64,000 bases of DNA, from assembly GCA_027972325.1 (NCBI GenBank), contig JAPMOS010000004.1, positions 372,001-436,000 of the forward strand, read 5' to 3'. The stretch is from Paratrimastix pyriformis (Eukaryota > Preaxostyla > Paratrimastigidae). The translations under genes and the position numbers were made by a program. The notes under the pieces were generated by a model. It was given only the letters and a program-made list of their open reading frames with translations. It was not told the origin of the DNA and ran no database searches. The first letter of the stretch is position 1; every line of letters starts with the position of its first letter. Shown here one piece after another: positions 21,993 to 31,379 of the stretch.

Positions 21993-24900
21993 GGGTCCTC
22001 TTCATCCTTCGGCTGTGGCGGCGCCATTTGCGGACTGCCGCCCTCCGCCAACACGGCCGGGGAATGCGCCGTCCGGGGCGTGGGGCGATCGGCCTTCTGC
22101 TTCTTCTGCTTCTTCTTCTTCTGCTTGGCTTCCCCGCTGCTGCTCGGTGGTGCTGGCGACGCTGTCGCATCCAGGGGGCTGGCCCACTCACTCTCCGCCA
22201 GCAGCATTCCCCCCGTCGCCCTACAGCGTGGTCAGTCTTGCCGTGCGGTGGCATCGCAGGGGCATCGCAGACCGGGCTGCCAGAACCTTGGCGGCCCGCG
22301 AGCCGAATTGCATGGCGCGTTTGACGAAGCCTGCCGCCGCCGGGCAACCCATCCGCAGGGCCACCTGCGATCAGGCCGGCCACCCACCAAACCCCCGGTT
22401 TACTTCGAGGCCGGCCCCCCAGTGCGTGAAGGACGACGCCTCCCCTCACCTTCTCTTCCCTCCGCATCCCCTCCTTACGCGGCACCCGGACCCACCGGTT
22501 CCATCGGACCTCCTCCGCCAAACCCCCCGTGTCTTTCGCCTTTGTACGTACCAACCCAAGAGCAGAGACACGACCCCGCCCGCCCGTGCGGATCCGAGGA
22601 GGGTGAGGCGGGGAGGCGGGGAGGTGGGGAGGCGGGGCAGACCTTCCGGAAGATCGTCTTGTCACACTCCTCGAACTTGACCACATCCTGGAGGGGCAGC
22701 TGCTCCACATCCCCGCCGCGCCAGATGGGCGAGCCACGTCAGCGGGGGGTGGGGTGGTGGTGGTGGGGGGGGGGGGGCTGGCGGACCGAGAGAAGCCAGT
22801 GCACCACGGATGTGTCCAGGTAGGGGAAGCGGGCCTCGCAGCCCGCGGCTTCCACCAAGCGGCAATCCCGACCTGCACCCGGCCAGCGACCACCACGCCC
22901 CCTCCATGGGTGCGTGTCCCTCGGGCCTGAGGTCCACCCGCGGCTGGGCGCGGGAGGGCGTGGCGCGTCCTGGGGGACCGGCGGACGGACCCAAGTTGCG
23001 GACCCACAGGCGGCCCATGTCGCGCATCATCTCCTTCCGTGCGGCCTCCGGGCCCTGCTGGCGGGCCGCGGCATGGTGGCGCCGGTAGCCACCGCCCTGC
23101 CCAGTCCCACGCAAGAGAGGAGGGCGGGTCAGGGGGTGGGCTCTCGTTGCCCCTCGGGGGGGAGGAGCCAGGCGATGGGGGGGCCGACCAGCTCGTCGGG
23201 GCCCAGGCCGGAGAAGAACAGCCGGGTCCGGATCTCGGCCGGCTGGGGCGGCCCCTCGGCCATCCAGCGGCTCACTACCCGGGGGAGGGCATGGCGCCGA
23301 CCATGTGCCGACCCGACCGGGGTGGTGGTGGTGGCGGGGGCAGGCTGGCAGGGCCGTCACGGGTCGGGGCGGACCGGTCACGGCCTGCTCCTGGCGGTCG
23401 GGCAGGCGCCACGAGGAGCGGCAGCCCCCGCAGCCGAACCAGAGGACGGCCCCGATGTTGGCGTCCATGACGGTGTGCCGCGGGTGGAGGGCCCCATCCA
23501 GCCGCCCGCGGGCCGCCCGGGCCCCGGCCGCGGTGACGTCGACAAAGAGAAGCCGCCAGTCGACGTGCGGGGCACAGCGCCTGAAGGGGGGAGGCGAGCC
23601 GGGAAGGGGCGGTGAGCCCCCCGGAGGTCTCGGCGGACCCGCACGAGAGGCCGAGGGCGGGCAGGCAGCCAAACGGACAGCAGGTCGGCATGGCTGGCCA
23701 CGGCTGCGGCCCGGTCGTGGCTCTCGAAGGGCGGCCTGGGGGTGGCGGTAGCGGGCGCGGGTCGATCGCCGAACAAAGGCGAACCGGTGATGCAGGAGGG
23801 CCGGTGGGTGGGTGGGTGTGTCAGAAGCCGAGGCGGGAGGGGAAGCGGATGCGGGTGCGGGTGCGGGGAAGGGAAGGGCGCGGCGCTGACCCGAAGCAGA
23901 CGTTGACCAGCTCGACCACCGGGCGCGGGGCGGGGGGGAGGATGGCCCCCAGCAAGGCCGCCACCAGGGTCGAGTCCAGGCCCCCGCTGAAGAGCACCCC
24001 CATGGGCGCTGCCAGCCAAGTGCACAGAGCGGTGTGGATCGTGAGCGCACAGGGGGACGGACATGGGCAAACAACAAAGAGGCGGCTGTGCGGAATCGAT
24101 TTGGCAAACGGGGTTGGCGACTGCCCACCCGCTAAACTGATCCCAGAGTCGCCTGACCTCCACCCGGTATGCATCCCTCCCAGGGCGGGACCTTCCTCAG
24201 TGGGCATGGCCCGGGGCATCATCCGCCTGGTGGCCGCCAGCAGCCGCTCCTGCAGGGCCGCCACCACGTCGGGTGCGGGGACGAGCGGGGGCAGGCTCGA
24301 CGGGCCCAGGCAGGTCAGTGCCATGAAGGGGGGAAGGTAGACCGTCAGCTGGCCCGGACGCACCGCCAAGATGGAAGGGGATGACGGGGTGAGAGCCGAC
24401 ACGGTTATACGCCTCTTCTGAGGGGGACCCGCGCTGACCTGGGCGTGCGCCCCAAGGCAGCTGTGGCCGTCCGCGGGCCACTGGATCTTGTAGATCGCGG
24501 GCGGCAGCTCGGCCCAGAACCCGCTGGGTGCTGGAGGGGAGGCGGGGAGAGCAGATGAGGAGACGCGAAAAGGAGATGCGGTACGAACCGTCCGCTGAAA
24601 GGGATGGCCACTGGACGAAGGTTGAGGTCAAGGCAAATCCCGTGGTGTTGGCGTCCCAGTGGCTCCGGAGCAGATCGCATTGTGGGTGTTCCGGTGGGGG
24701 GAAGATCGTCGATGTCTCCGGGGGAGCACTCATCCAGTGCAATTCAGATGGAACAACAGATAGAGTGGATGTGGACGTGCTTGGAGAGAGATGGCGCAGA
24801 TAGCACACGAACGGTCCCGGTGTGCCAGCATCTTGGGTCATCGGTGTAACAACAGAAATCTGATGGAGATCATCAGGCAAAATAAACTGGGGTGGGTCGA

Positions 24901-25345
24901 GAATGTTGGCAGCTGATTCACTCGTCAGCTGGTCCACAGCCACCAGTGGCGCGGCCTGAACACTGTCGGGTTCGTCCCCAACATTGAGCTCCTCCTCATC
25001 CGCAGGCAGCCCACGCGATGTTCGGCAGGATGACAGAATCGATTGCCCCAGCGCGCTGGTGGGCCAATGGACCGACAGGCTCCCACGCCCCAGCCAATCT
25101 TTCCCAAAGAGAAGCGTTTTGGTGCCCGGGTTCCACCATGTCAAGGTCCATGGATCCCACAACGAACGGAGCGTTCGGAGGACCTCATCGACTGGGCGTC
25201 CCACAACGTCAGAGGGGCTAATTCCTCTGCAATAGCACTGCTGCTCCATCTGGGCCGGACCACACCGGCAGCGAATGTCACCCCAAGGTAAACAGAGACA
25301 CCGCCGGAGAAATTGTGGATTCGCAAAACGAACCGAAAGCATCAA
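21989..25345 (-). CDS. ASNSD1: Asparagine synthetase domain-containing protein (ASNSD1-like)
   Basis: Exons on the minus strand follow ASNSD1. The glutaminase-like part has DPWTLTWW and LLFGKDWLGRGSLS; a short exon has SGFWAELPPAIYKIQW. The synthetase-like part has VLFSGGLDSTLVAALLGA (PP-loop), VDWRLLFVDVTA, VMDANIGAVLWFGC, FFSGLGPDELVG, KEMMRDMGRLWVRNLG, EAAGCEARFPYLDTSVVHWL, LPLQDVVKFEECDKTIFRK and KRAMQFGSRAAKV. The family's function is poorly known; the fold is that of glutamine-dependent asparagine synthetase. Upstream of the first recognised exon I find no MCGI-type start with the catalytic Cys, so the N-terminal glutaminase half seems missing or unrecognised. A 52-bp intron (22221-22272, donor GTCTGC) leads to a Lys-rich tail ending at TTAA, shared with TFIIS. 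The Nudix gene stop is only 18 bases upstream. Confidence 0.85.
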
Positions 25346-25363
25346 ACGAAAGAGAGAGACCCC

Positions 25364-25774
25364 TTACAAAGTGGCCGTGTGAGCCATCGGGGCCACCAAG
25401 CCGACATGGGGCGCGAGAGCCAGCAACCGGGCGGCCTGCTCACCCCGGCACATGCGACTGTGCTGCTCGGGGTGCATGAAGGCATCCACCAGCATCCGGG
25501 AGATGCTCCATTTCATCGGGAGCCGGATCAGGGGGCGGGTCTTGCCCCCCGGGGCCGGGCGGACCATGTCCGGGGGCGGGGGTGTGGCCGACTCGGTCAG
25601 GGCCAGGTCGGCCTGGATCTCGTCGGCGGTCAGCCAGTAGGCGCACTCAATCTCCTCCCCGTCGGGCCGCAGCTCGCCTCCGGCGTATTCCGTCGTGTAC
25701 GCAACCTGCGGTCCAACCACCAGGGCAGGAAACAGCGCGAACGTCGCGCCAGTCCGACAGGCCGGGTAGTAAAG

Positions 25775-25805
<31 letters not shown>

Positions 25806-26712
25806 ATGCCTCTCCGTCCGTTGGTTGCCGCAGACCATGAGGGAGCATGAGGGCGCCCATGAAGTGGACCCGAAGTATTGGATGTTCCGCACCTGCAGGC
25901 CGACCTCCTCCTGGATCTCGCGCGTGACGGCTCCCTCGAGGGGCTCGCAGGCCTCCACAAACCCGGCGTTCACCGAGAAGAACAGCGGCTGGGCAGGGGC
26001 AGCCAACGAGGTCGCGTGAGCGAGGCCTGGAGGAGGCGCACACAGACCCGAGCCCTGCTGCGACTCAAGAGAATACGGGGATGTGGACACCTGCCGAGGG
26101 GGGCGGGGGGGGGGGGGGGGCGCAGATGATGAGCGAGGAGGTCCGGGGGGGGGGGGGGGGGGGGGGGGGGGCAGACTCTGCATCAGGGAGTCGAATAATT
26201 GACGCGATAATACAGGGATTGGTGCGCGGGAACACAAAGGGGGATAAGCAGGCAGGCGAAGTGCACTTTTTGCACCAGGTCCCGCTCGAGTCGGTGGTGA
26301 AGGCCATGCCTGCCCCGCAATATCCACAGAACCGAGACGACTCGTTCCACGCGGTCAGATGCTGGCTCAGCCACACACATGTGTAGACATCTTCGTCCAG
26401 CAGAGACCGGGCCGAACGGATCGGCTCAAACCGCCACTTGGCAGATGCATCGCCCAGAATCGTGGTTTTAACGGCTGCCGATATCGTATCAGCTATGCAA
26501 ATCTGTTGGCCAATTTTCCCCAAATAAATAGGACGGATGGGAAGCTGTTGGATTTGCAAGAGGAAATTTAGATCGACGACAGTCGGAATGTGCAACGTCC
26601 CATCTCGTTGCGACAATAAAATCTCGGCAGAGGGGGAGACAAGAAAAACAAAAGCATCATCCGGGAGTGGGTTGGGGATGGCCGAGTAGCCCCGTGCGAA
26701 TTTCCCAATCAT
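25364..26712 (-). CDS. Nudix hydrolase, NADH pyrophosphatase (NudC/NUDT12-like)
   Basis: Exon 1 (ATG at 26712) has an N-terminal domain, then WNESSRFCGYCGAGM and WCKKC (zinc ribbon) and FPRTNPCIIASIIRLP. A short exon adds PHPRILLSRSRAR; the next has the Nudix box in GFVEACEPLEGAVTREIQEE followed by VGL; after that comes the family motif SWAPSCSLM, which marks NADH pyrophosphatases (SQPWPFPxS type). The last exon has EIECAYWLTADEIQ and ends at 25364. The enzyme cleaves NAD(H) or NAD caps to NMN(H) and AMP; exact substrate is inferred. Donors are GTCTGC, GTCTGT and GTCTGC; introns contain poly-C. It is divergent from the seven-helix gene (146 bases between ATGs) and nearly abuts ASNSD1 downstream. 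Confidence 0.88.
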
Positions 26713-26858
26713 GCGGGCGCTCAAACCTCAGGGACAGCATCGACTGCAACTGACAGGTGGCAGCAAAACGAATGGGGTGGCGCCGGGAGTTTTTTAGCGC
26801 TTCCACATCGTTGCTTTCATTTTCTGAAGTCATTTTGTCACAGATTTCCTTTCATGTG
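26713..26858. promoter_or_regulatory. Divergent promoter region, Nudix gene / seven-helix membrane protein
   Basis: Only 146 bases separate the two start codons, so the promoters of both genes must lie here or overlap the first exons. No TATA-like or other motif stands out. Confidence 0.5.
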
Positions 26859-28118
26859 ATGAGTGAAGAAAGGGCCGTGGTCTGAAAGTACATATCTATT
26901 CCTATTCTTCATTTTGACGACGAACCGGGCACACACAGGGCCTCATTTTTGGATTTTGGATACACAATCTCCTGACTTCGGCCATCCTTTCTTTTCTCCC
27001 GGCATTCCCTCTGCTGGTCTGGGGCATTTTCTCTGTTTGAATCTCCACCTCCCGCCCAGGGAGTTCTCGGGAACCTCGTTGTTATGGTTGCTGTCGTCCC
27101 CGCTGTCGTCTACTCAACCCCAATCGCCATCTTGCGAGCTTTTCTGCAGCTGTTCGGGTTCCTGGTTCCCATTGTGCTTCTCCTGAAGGGCCTCCAGCTC
27201 GTCTACCTGGTCGTGCTCGCCAACCGCCGGCTCACCCAGTGGCAGGAGCGCAGCTCCTCTCATGCCCCACGGGTCGTCATCCTCACTGTGGCCCTTGTGG
27301 GGCTTGCGGTGCTCGGCGCCATCTACGGCCCCCTGTTCGCCTCCAAAACGCTGGCCATCCCCCTGGCATGGTCTGCGCGTCCTCGGACCAGCAGAGCAGA
27401 GCTCAGCCTTCTTGTGACCAGCCTTTACACCATGCAGTTGACCCTCCTGGCCGTGTTCGCGGTCTTCGTGCTTTGCCTGCCGGCCGGCATGATCTCGGCC
27501 CGTCCACCCGCCCTCGTCCACCCGCCCGCTGACCCCGCTCCCCCCGCCACCCAGGATTTCGGGATGATGGCGTTACTGTTTGCCTACACGGCGTGGCAGG
27601 CTTCTCGCGAGGCCCATTGGAGCAGCCCCATCGTCGAGCCCAAGCCCCAGCCGACCTGGCTCACCGCAACCGGTCCGTGCCCCCAGCATGCACGGGGCCC
27701 GGGAGCCGCTCCACCGGCAGCGAGTGCATTACATCGAGCCGGGGTTCCGGGTCGTGCATTGACCAACCTGTGTTCATTGCGTCTTTGGTGTTGTATACGT
27801 CTGTGTGTGTGTGTGTGTGGGCTGCTGCTGTGTCGCTTCATGCACACCGCAGCGCTGGTCGCCCAGAAGGCAGCCGTGACGGTAACCTCGTTGCTCTGCC
27901 GCACGACCGGGGGCAAGGTCGACTCCGCCCCCACCACCCTGGGTTTCATCCTCCTGCTGTAGGTTTTCCCGTTCTGCCTGGAGGAGCTCGTGCCCGGTCT
28001 CCCCGAACCGCCGTCGCTCTTCAACACCTATGGGGGGCTTGCCTTCTCGGTGGTCGTCGGCCTCCTCTGCCTGGGTTCGATGCGCCACGTCGCTCGCACC
28101 TACGGGGATTCGGTCTGA
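26859..28118 (+). CDS. Polytopic membrane protein, about seven helices, GPCR-like topology
   Basis: Seven exons (26859-26879, 26939-27016, 27060-27497, 27555-27672, 27721-27798, 27853-27917, 27963-28118) join in phase to about 317 residues. The protein starts MSEERAV and then is hydrophobic: LLTSAILSFLPAFPLL, GVLGNLVVMVAVVPAVVY, FLQLFGFLVPIVLLLKGLQL, VVILTVALVGLAVLGAIY, LLVTSLYTMQLTLLAVFAVF, FGMMALLFAYTAW and GGLAFSVVVGLLCLGS. The GN..VM motif in the first part recalls TM1 of 7TM receptors, but the alternation alone does not prove a receptor. I do not recognise a family. Donors include GTCTGA, GTCTGG, GCCCGT (a GC donor required by phase), GTCCGT, GTCTGT and GTCGAC. Exon 5 is the least certain. 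Confidence 0.6.
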
Positions 28119-28542
28119 GCAGGTACTGCTCCCGGGTGATGCTCACCCACCTCCCCTCCCTCCCCCAGGATGATGAGCAGGATGAAAGAAGGCGCGGCAC
28201 GTCGTTCCTTTGCCGGGTCGGGGGGAGGATCGGTGGCGCCTCCTTTGTCACGCTGCTTTCCCTCACGGGTCACTGGAAAATTCCAGGTCTGTTAATTGGG
28301 AGCCTGACATGTGTCTGACCACTCCGGACAGGATCCCCCCTTCTCTGGCGCGGCGCACAGAGCATTCTGGAGATTGCCCTCTTTGTGAAAGAAATGCGCG
28401 ACATCGAACGGCAGGGAATATAGGGATCGCTCCTTTCTTCCCATTTCAATAGCCCCCCAAGAGCGATTTGGATTGGTGACGTGATGGGTGAGAGGGAGGT
28501 GCGAGAACTGGTCATGTTGCTCCGTCGAACAATGGAACAGGC
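28119..28542. other. Convergent 3' region before RPL34
   Basis: This stretch of 424 bases lies between the stop of the + strand membrane-protein gene and the stop of RPL34 on the minus strand. No gene-like frame is seen; it should hold both 3' ends. Confidence 0.55.
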
Positions 28543-29091
28543 TTAATCCTTCTTGGCAACGACAACCTTCTTGGAGGCCTCCTTGGCGATCTTCTTCACG
28601 ATCTTTTGCTCCTCAATGAGGAAAGCGCGGATGATGCTGTATGAGAGTAGGGGGGATAAGGTGAATGTGCAGAGGGGGAAACAAACCGATCGCGAACGCA
28701 CTTGGCGCACCGAGAGCCGCCATAAGCGCGGGAGACGCTCTTCTCAGTGTGGGAGCACCGCTGGGCCTCGTTGCGGACGAGTTGGGGAATCTAAGTACAA
28801 GAAGAAGGCAAAGGTCAGCGTGGAGTGCATCATAATGACGGACGCCCTGAAGGGTGCAGTGGCAGTCGCCGCACTTCACGCCAGTGCTGGTCTTCTTAAC
28901 GTACTGGTAAACGTTCTTGCCACCAGGGGTCTTAACACTGCCGAAAAGTAATGTTTAATCAACATTCACGGAAACCATTCAGAAACAACATGAGCTATAC
29001 GTCACTCGAAATCAAAAAAAACAGACACCCGGACGCGGTTGTTACGGGTGCAATAGGAGTGGTTCCGACGGAAGGTAAGGCGCTGGACCAT
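28543..29091 (-). CDS. RPL34: 60S ribosomal protein L34 (eL34)
   Basis: Four exons give the whole of eL34, a small zinc-ribbon protein of the large ribosomal subunit. The N-terminus is [20 protein letters not shown]; the second exon has [20 protein letters not shown] followed by [11 protein letters not shown]; the third has [17 protein letters not shown]; the last has [20 protein letters not shown] and ends VVVAKKD. The two CxxC pairs of the zinc site are present. Donors are GTGTCT, GTCCGT and GTTTGT. The start is the only ATG that fits the family N-terminus. Confidence 0.95.
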
Positions 29092-29221
29092 ACTCGCGAA
29101 TTATGCCGAGAGCGGGAAGAGGGGAATGGAACCCAGTTTGATCAGGCTATGCCTCACAGCAAACTGTATTTCATTCTTGCGGAGTCGTGTTCTTTTCCTC
29201 TTCTTCAAAAAAACTCAACTA

Positions 29222-29389
29222 TCAGTGGCTGGCCAGTCTGAAAGCTTTCTTTATGTCGGGAGCTTTGGGCACGATCAGCCAACCATTCTGATGCATTGAG
29301 ATCCCCGACTCTTCCCACCGCGCCAATGCTGGTGGAATGCTCGGATATTTGCGGCTTTCTCCTTTCACCAGAGCTGTCCTAACATTCAT
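29222..29389 (-). CDS. Small hypothetical protein, 55 residues
   Basis: One uninterrupted frame on the minus strand starts with ATG at 29389 and ends with TGA at 29222. It begins MNVRTALVKGESRKYPSIPP and contains GISMHQNGWLIVPKAP and IKKAFRLASH. Its composition is balanced and protein-like, unlike the simple-sequence frames nearby, but I recognise no family. It could be a real small gene upstream of RPL34, a last exon of something larger, or chance. Confidence 0.3.
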   Translation of the reverse strand: MNVRTALVKGESRKYPSIPPALARWEESGISMHQNGWLIVPKAPDIKKAFRLASH

Positions 29390-29966
29390 CTTTTTGCTGC
29401 GGGCTCAACGTCAATGTTCACCAGGCCCGGAGGGAGTATAATGAAAGAGGGTTGGAGAGTGCGGCCCTTTATGCTTTCCCCTTCTGTGTCTCCCGGCCGG
29501 TTTAGCTCCGGATCGGGTCTGGTGACGTGTTGCTGACGTCACCGTCCGAGGTTCCAGCAGGACAATCCACTGGGGCAGGAGACCACACCGGTCGGGCCGG
29601 TGGGAGTTTGCCCCTTTGAGCCACTCCTCCCTTTCAAGCGATCTTGCTCGGCGTGCACTTTTCTTGTTCATCGAAAACGCAGTGGGCGCCGTGCCGAGGA
29701 GTCAGGCTGACGAAAGACAAGCCACCGGCCCCTTGCGAGCCACACATACAGGTCGGCGGAGACCCAGCCCAGGAGTGTGTTTGTTACCCAAGTCATTTCA
29801 CCCAAAAAAAATAATGGCCAAACGAGACGGGGGGGGGGGGGGGGGAGTGCGAGGGAGAGTGTGAGGGGGAGGCGAGGAAAGACGAGGGAGGGGGGTGAGA
29901 GGAGGGGGGTGAGGTGAGGGGGGTGAGGTGAGGGGAAGGATAGAAGGAGGATCGGGTACCACCCGT
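29390..29966. other. Intergenic region with G/A-rich simple sequence
   Basis: About 580 bases lie upstream of the small minus-strand frame and downstream of the multi-span membrane-protein gene. From about 29829 to 29950 the + strand is G/A-rich with GGTGAG-type units and a G run near 29830-29845. There is no recognisable gene. Confidence 0.5.
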
Positions 29967-30805
29967 TTAGGCGGTGGCAGGCGTGCGGCTGTGCAAGGAG
30001 CCCGTGGCCGTGGCGGAGGGTGAGGTAGCAACGGGAGAGGGCTGAGTCGGAGGAATGGGCACAGAAGCTGGCGTGGCCTGAAGCTTCCTCTCGCAACGCC
30101 GCTTGCGAAGGATGGCCGAGACAAGGGCAACGGCAGAGCAGGCCGCCATGGACAGGGCGTACCTCCGCTGGATGAAACCCTGGAACAAGAATAAAACCCG
30201 GGGGACGGAAAACAAGATGGACCTCGAACACTGTTTGGGTGAGGCGCGAGATAAACACCCACGTAGGGAACAGCAAAGCCTGCGTCCAGAGGAGCAAAGA
30301 ATGCTGACGATGGGCGGCAAACATCGGCACAAAAACAAGCGTTGAGCTCAGGAAAAGGAGAACACATGTCAGCTAAAGTAGAAGTGAAGGCGAAAGCCGA
30401 GAGAGCGACACCGACCCGGGAATGGAAGAGGAAAATCAAACGAAGGGCGCGACCCTGGCTACCAATAGAATCGAATAATTCAGTCAGAGTGGCATCGCCC
30501 TCCATCAATGTCAGCGTCGTTTCAGCGGGGGTACAGAGTTGCAGAATCGCAACGACAACTCCCGAGAGTGACTCTGGACAAAGGTCAGTATTTCAATGCC
30601 TCCTCGAATTGCCACGAGACCATAGAACATGCAAGAAAACAAAAGGAACGAAGTCAGCCTCATCACGGCGACACGAGCGATTATTTCCCTTGGGATCCAG
30701 CCCTCTTTCCGGAGGAGTGCCTGAGACCGCGACAAGCAAAAGCGCTATTATCCACACGATTATAAAAGATCTCGGCAGAAGGAAACGAGCGTCACAATAC
30801 CACAT
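29967..30805 (-). CDS. Small multi-span membrane protein of unknown family
   Basis: On the minus strand, exons can be joined in phase from an ATG at 30805: RFLLPRSFII, then RLTSFLLFSCMFY, then SLSGVVVAILQLCTPAETTL, ALRLIFLFHSRVGVALSAFA, FPELNACFC, LLFPTWVFISRLTQTVFEG, YALSMAACSAVALVSAILRK, and a Pro/Thr/Ser-rich tail ending in TPATA. Donors would be GTGTGG, GTCTCG, GTTTGC and GTCCAT, and the introns are 38-60 bases. At least four helices are likely. I recognise no family. The last two exons are the best supported; the first exon is tentative. Confidence 0.5.
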
Positions 30806-31379
30806 CACAGAGGCGGATCTGTACAGATCGCGGGCGAGGCACGAAATGCGCAGAGAACAATAAACAACAAACCACAGGGCTTGTTCCAGGAGGACCGACC
30901 GCCAGGACGAGTTTCTATGTTAGAAACGTCGTTTGCTGGGGAACGTGCACAAACGCGGTGTCAGTGGTGATGATGGAGAAGAGTAGATGGAAGCTGAGGG
31001 AATGCATGAAGGAGGGAACGCACGAAGGAGGGAACGCACGAAGGAGGGAATGCATGAAGGAGGGAATGCATGAAGGAGGGAATGCATGAAGTAGAACATG
31101 ACGAACAGGGTGGTGCGGTAGGGGCAGATCCCCATTCGACCAGACCCGAAAGTAAAAAGGCGACCTGCAGGAGTGAGAAAGAAACGATGGAGGGGGGGGG
31201 GGGGGGAGGGGGGGGGGGGGGCGTTCACAAAATGGCACAGCATCAGATGAGCCCATCGAGCGCGCTTGTCTGCAGGCCACCCTCCAACAACCGCCAAACG
31301 AAACGGTGGCGCAGGCCGCGTCTGGGGCTGCGCATCCGCATCCCCAGCTGACCGGCACCCCCACCCGGGAGGGGGGGGC
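30806..31379. repeat. Intergenic region with a 16-bp tandem repeat
   Basis: Between the multi-span gene and the kinase gene there are 574 bases without a gene. From about 30998 to 31090 a 16-bp unit, GAAGGAGGGAATGCAT or its GAAGGAGGGAACGCAC variant, occurs about six times. G runs follow at about 31188-31221. Confidence 0.7.
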
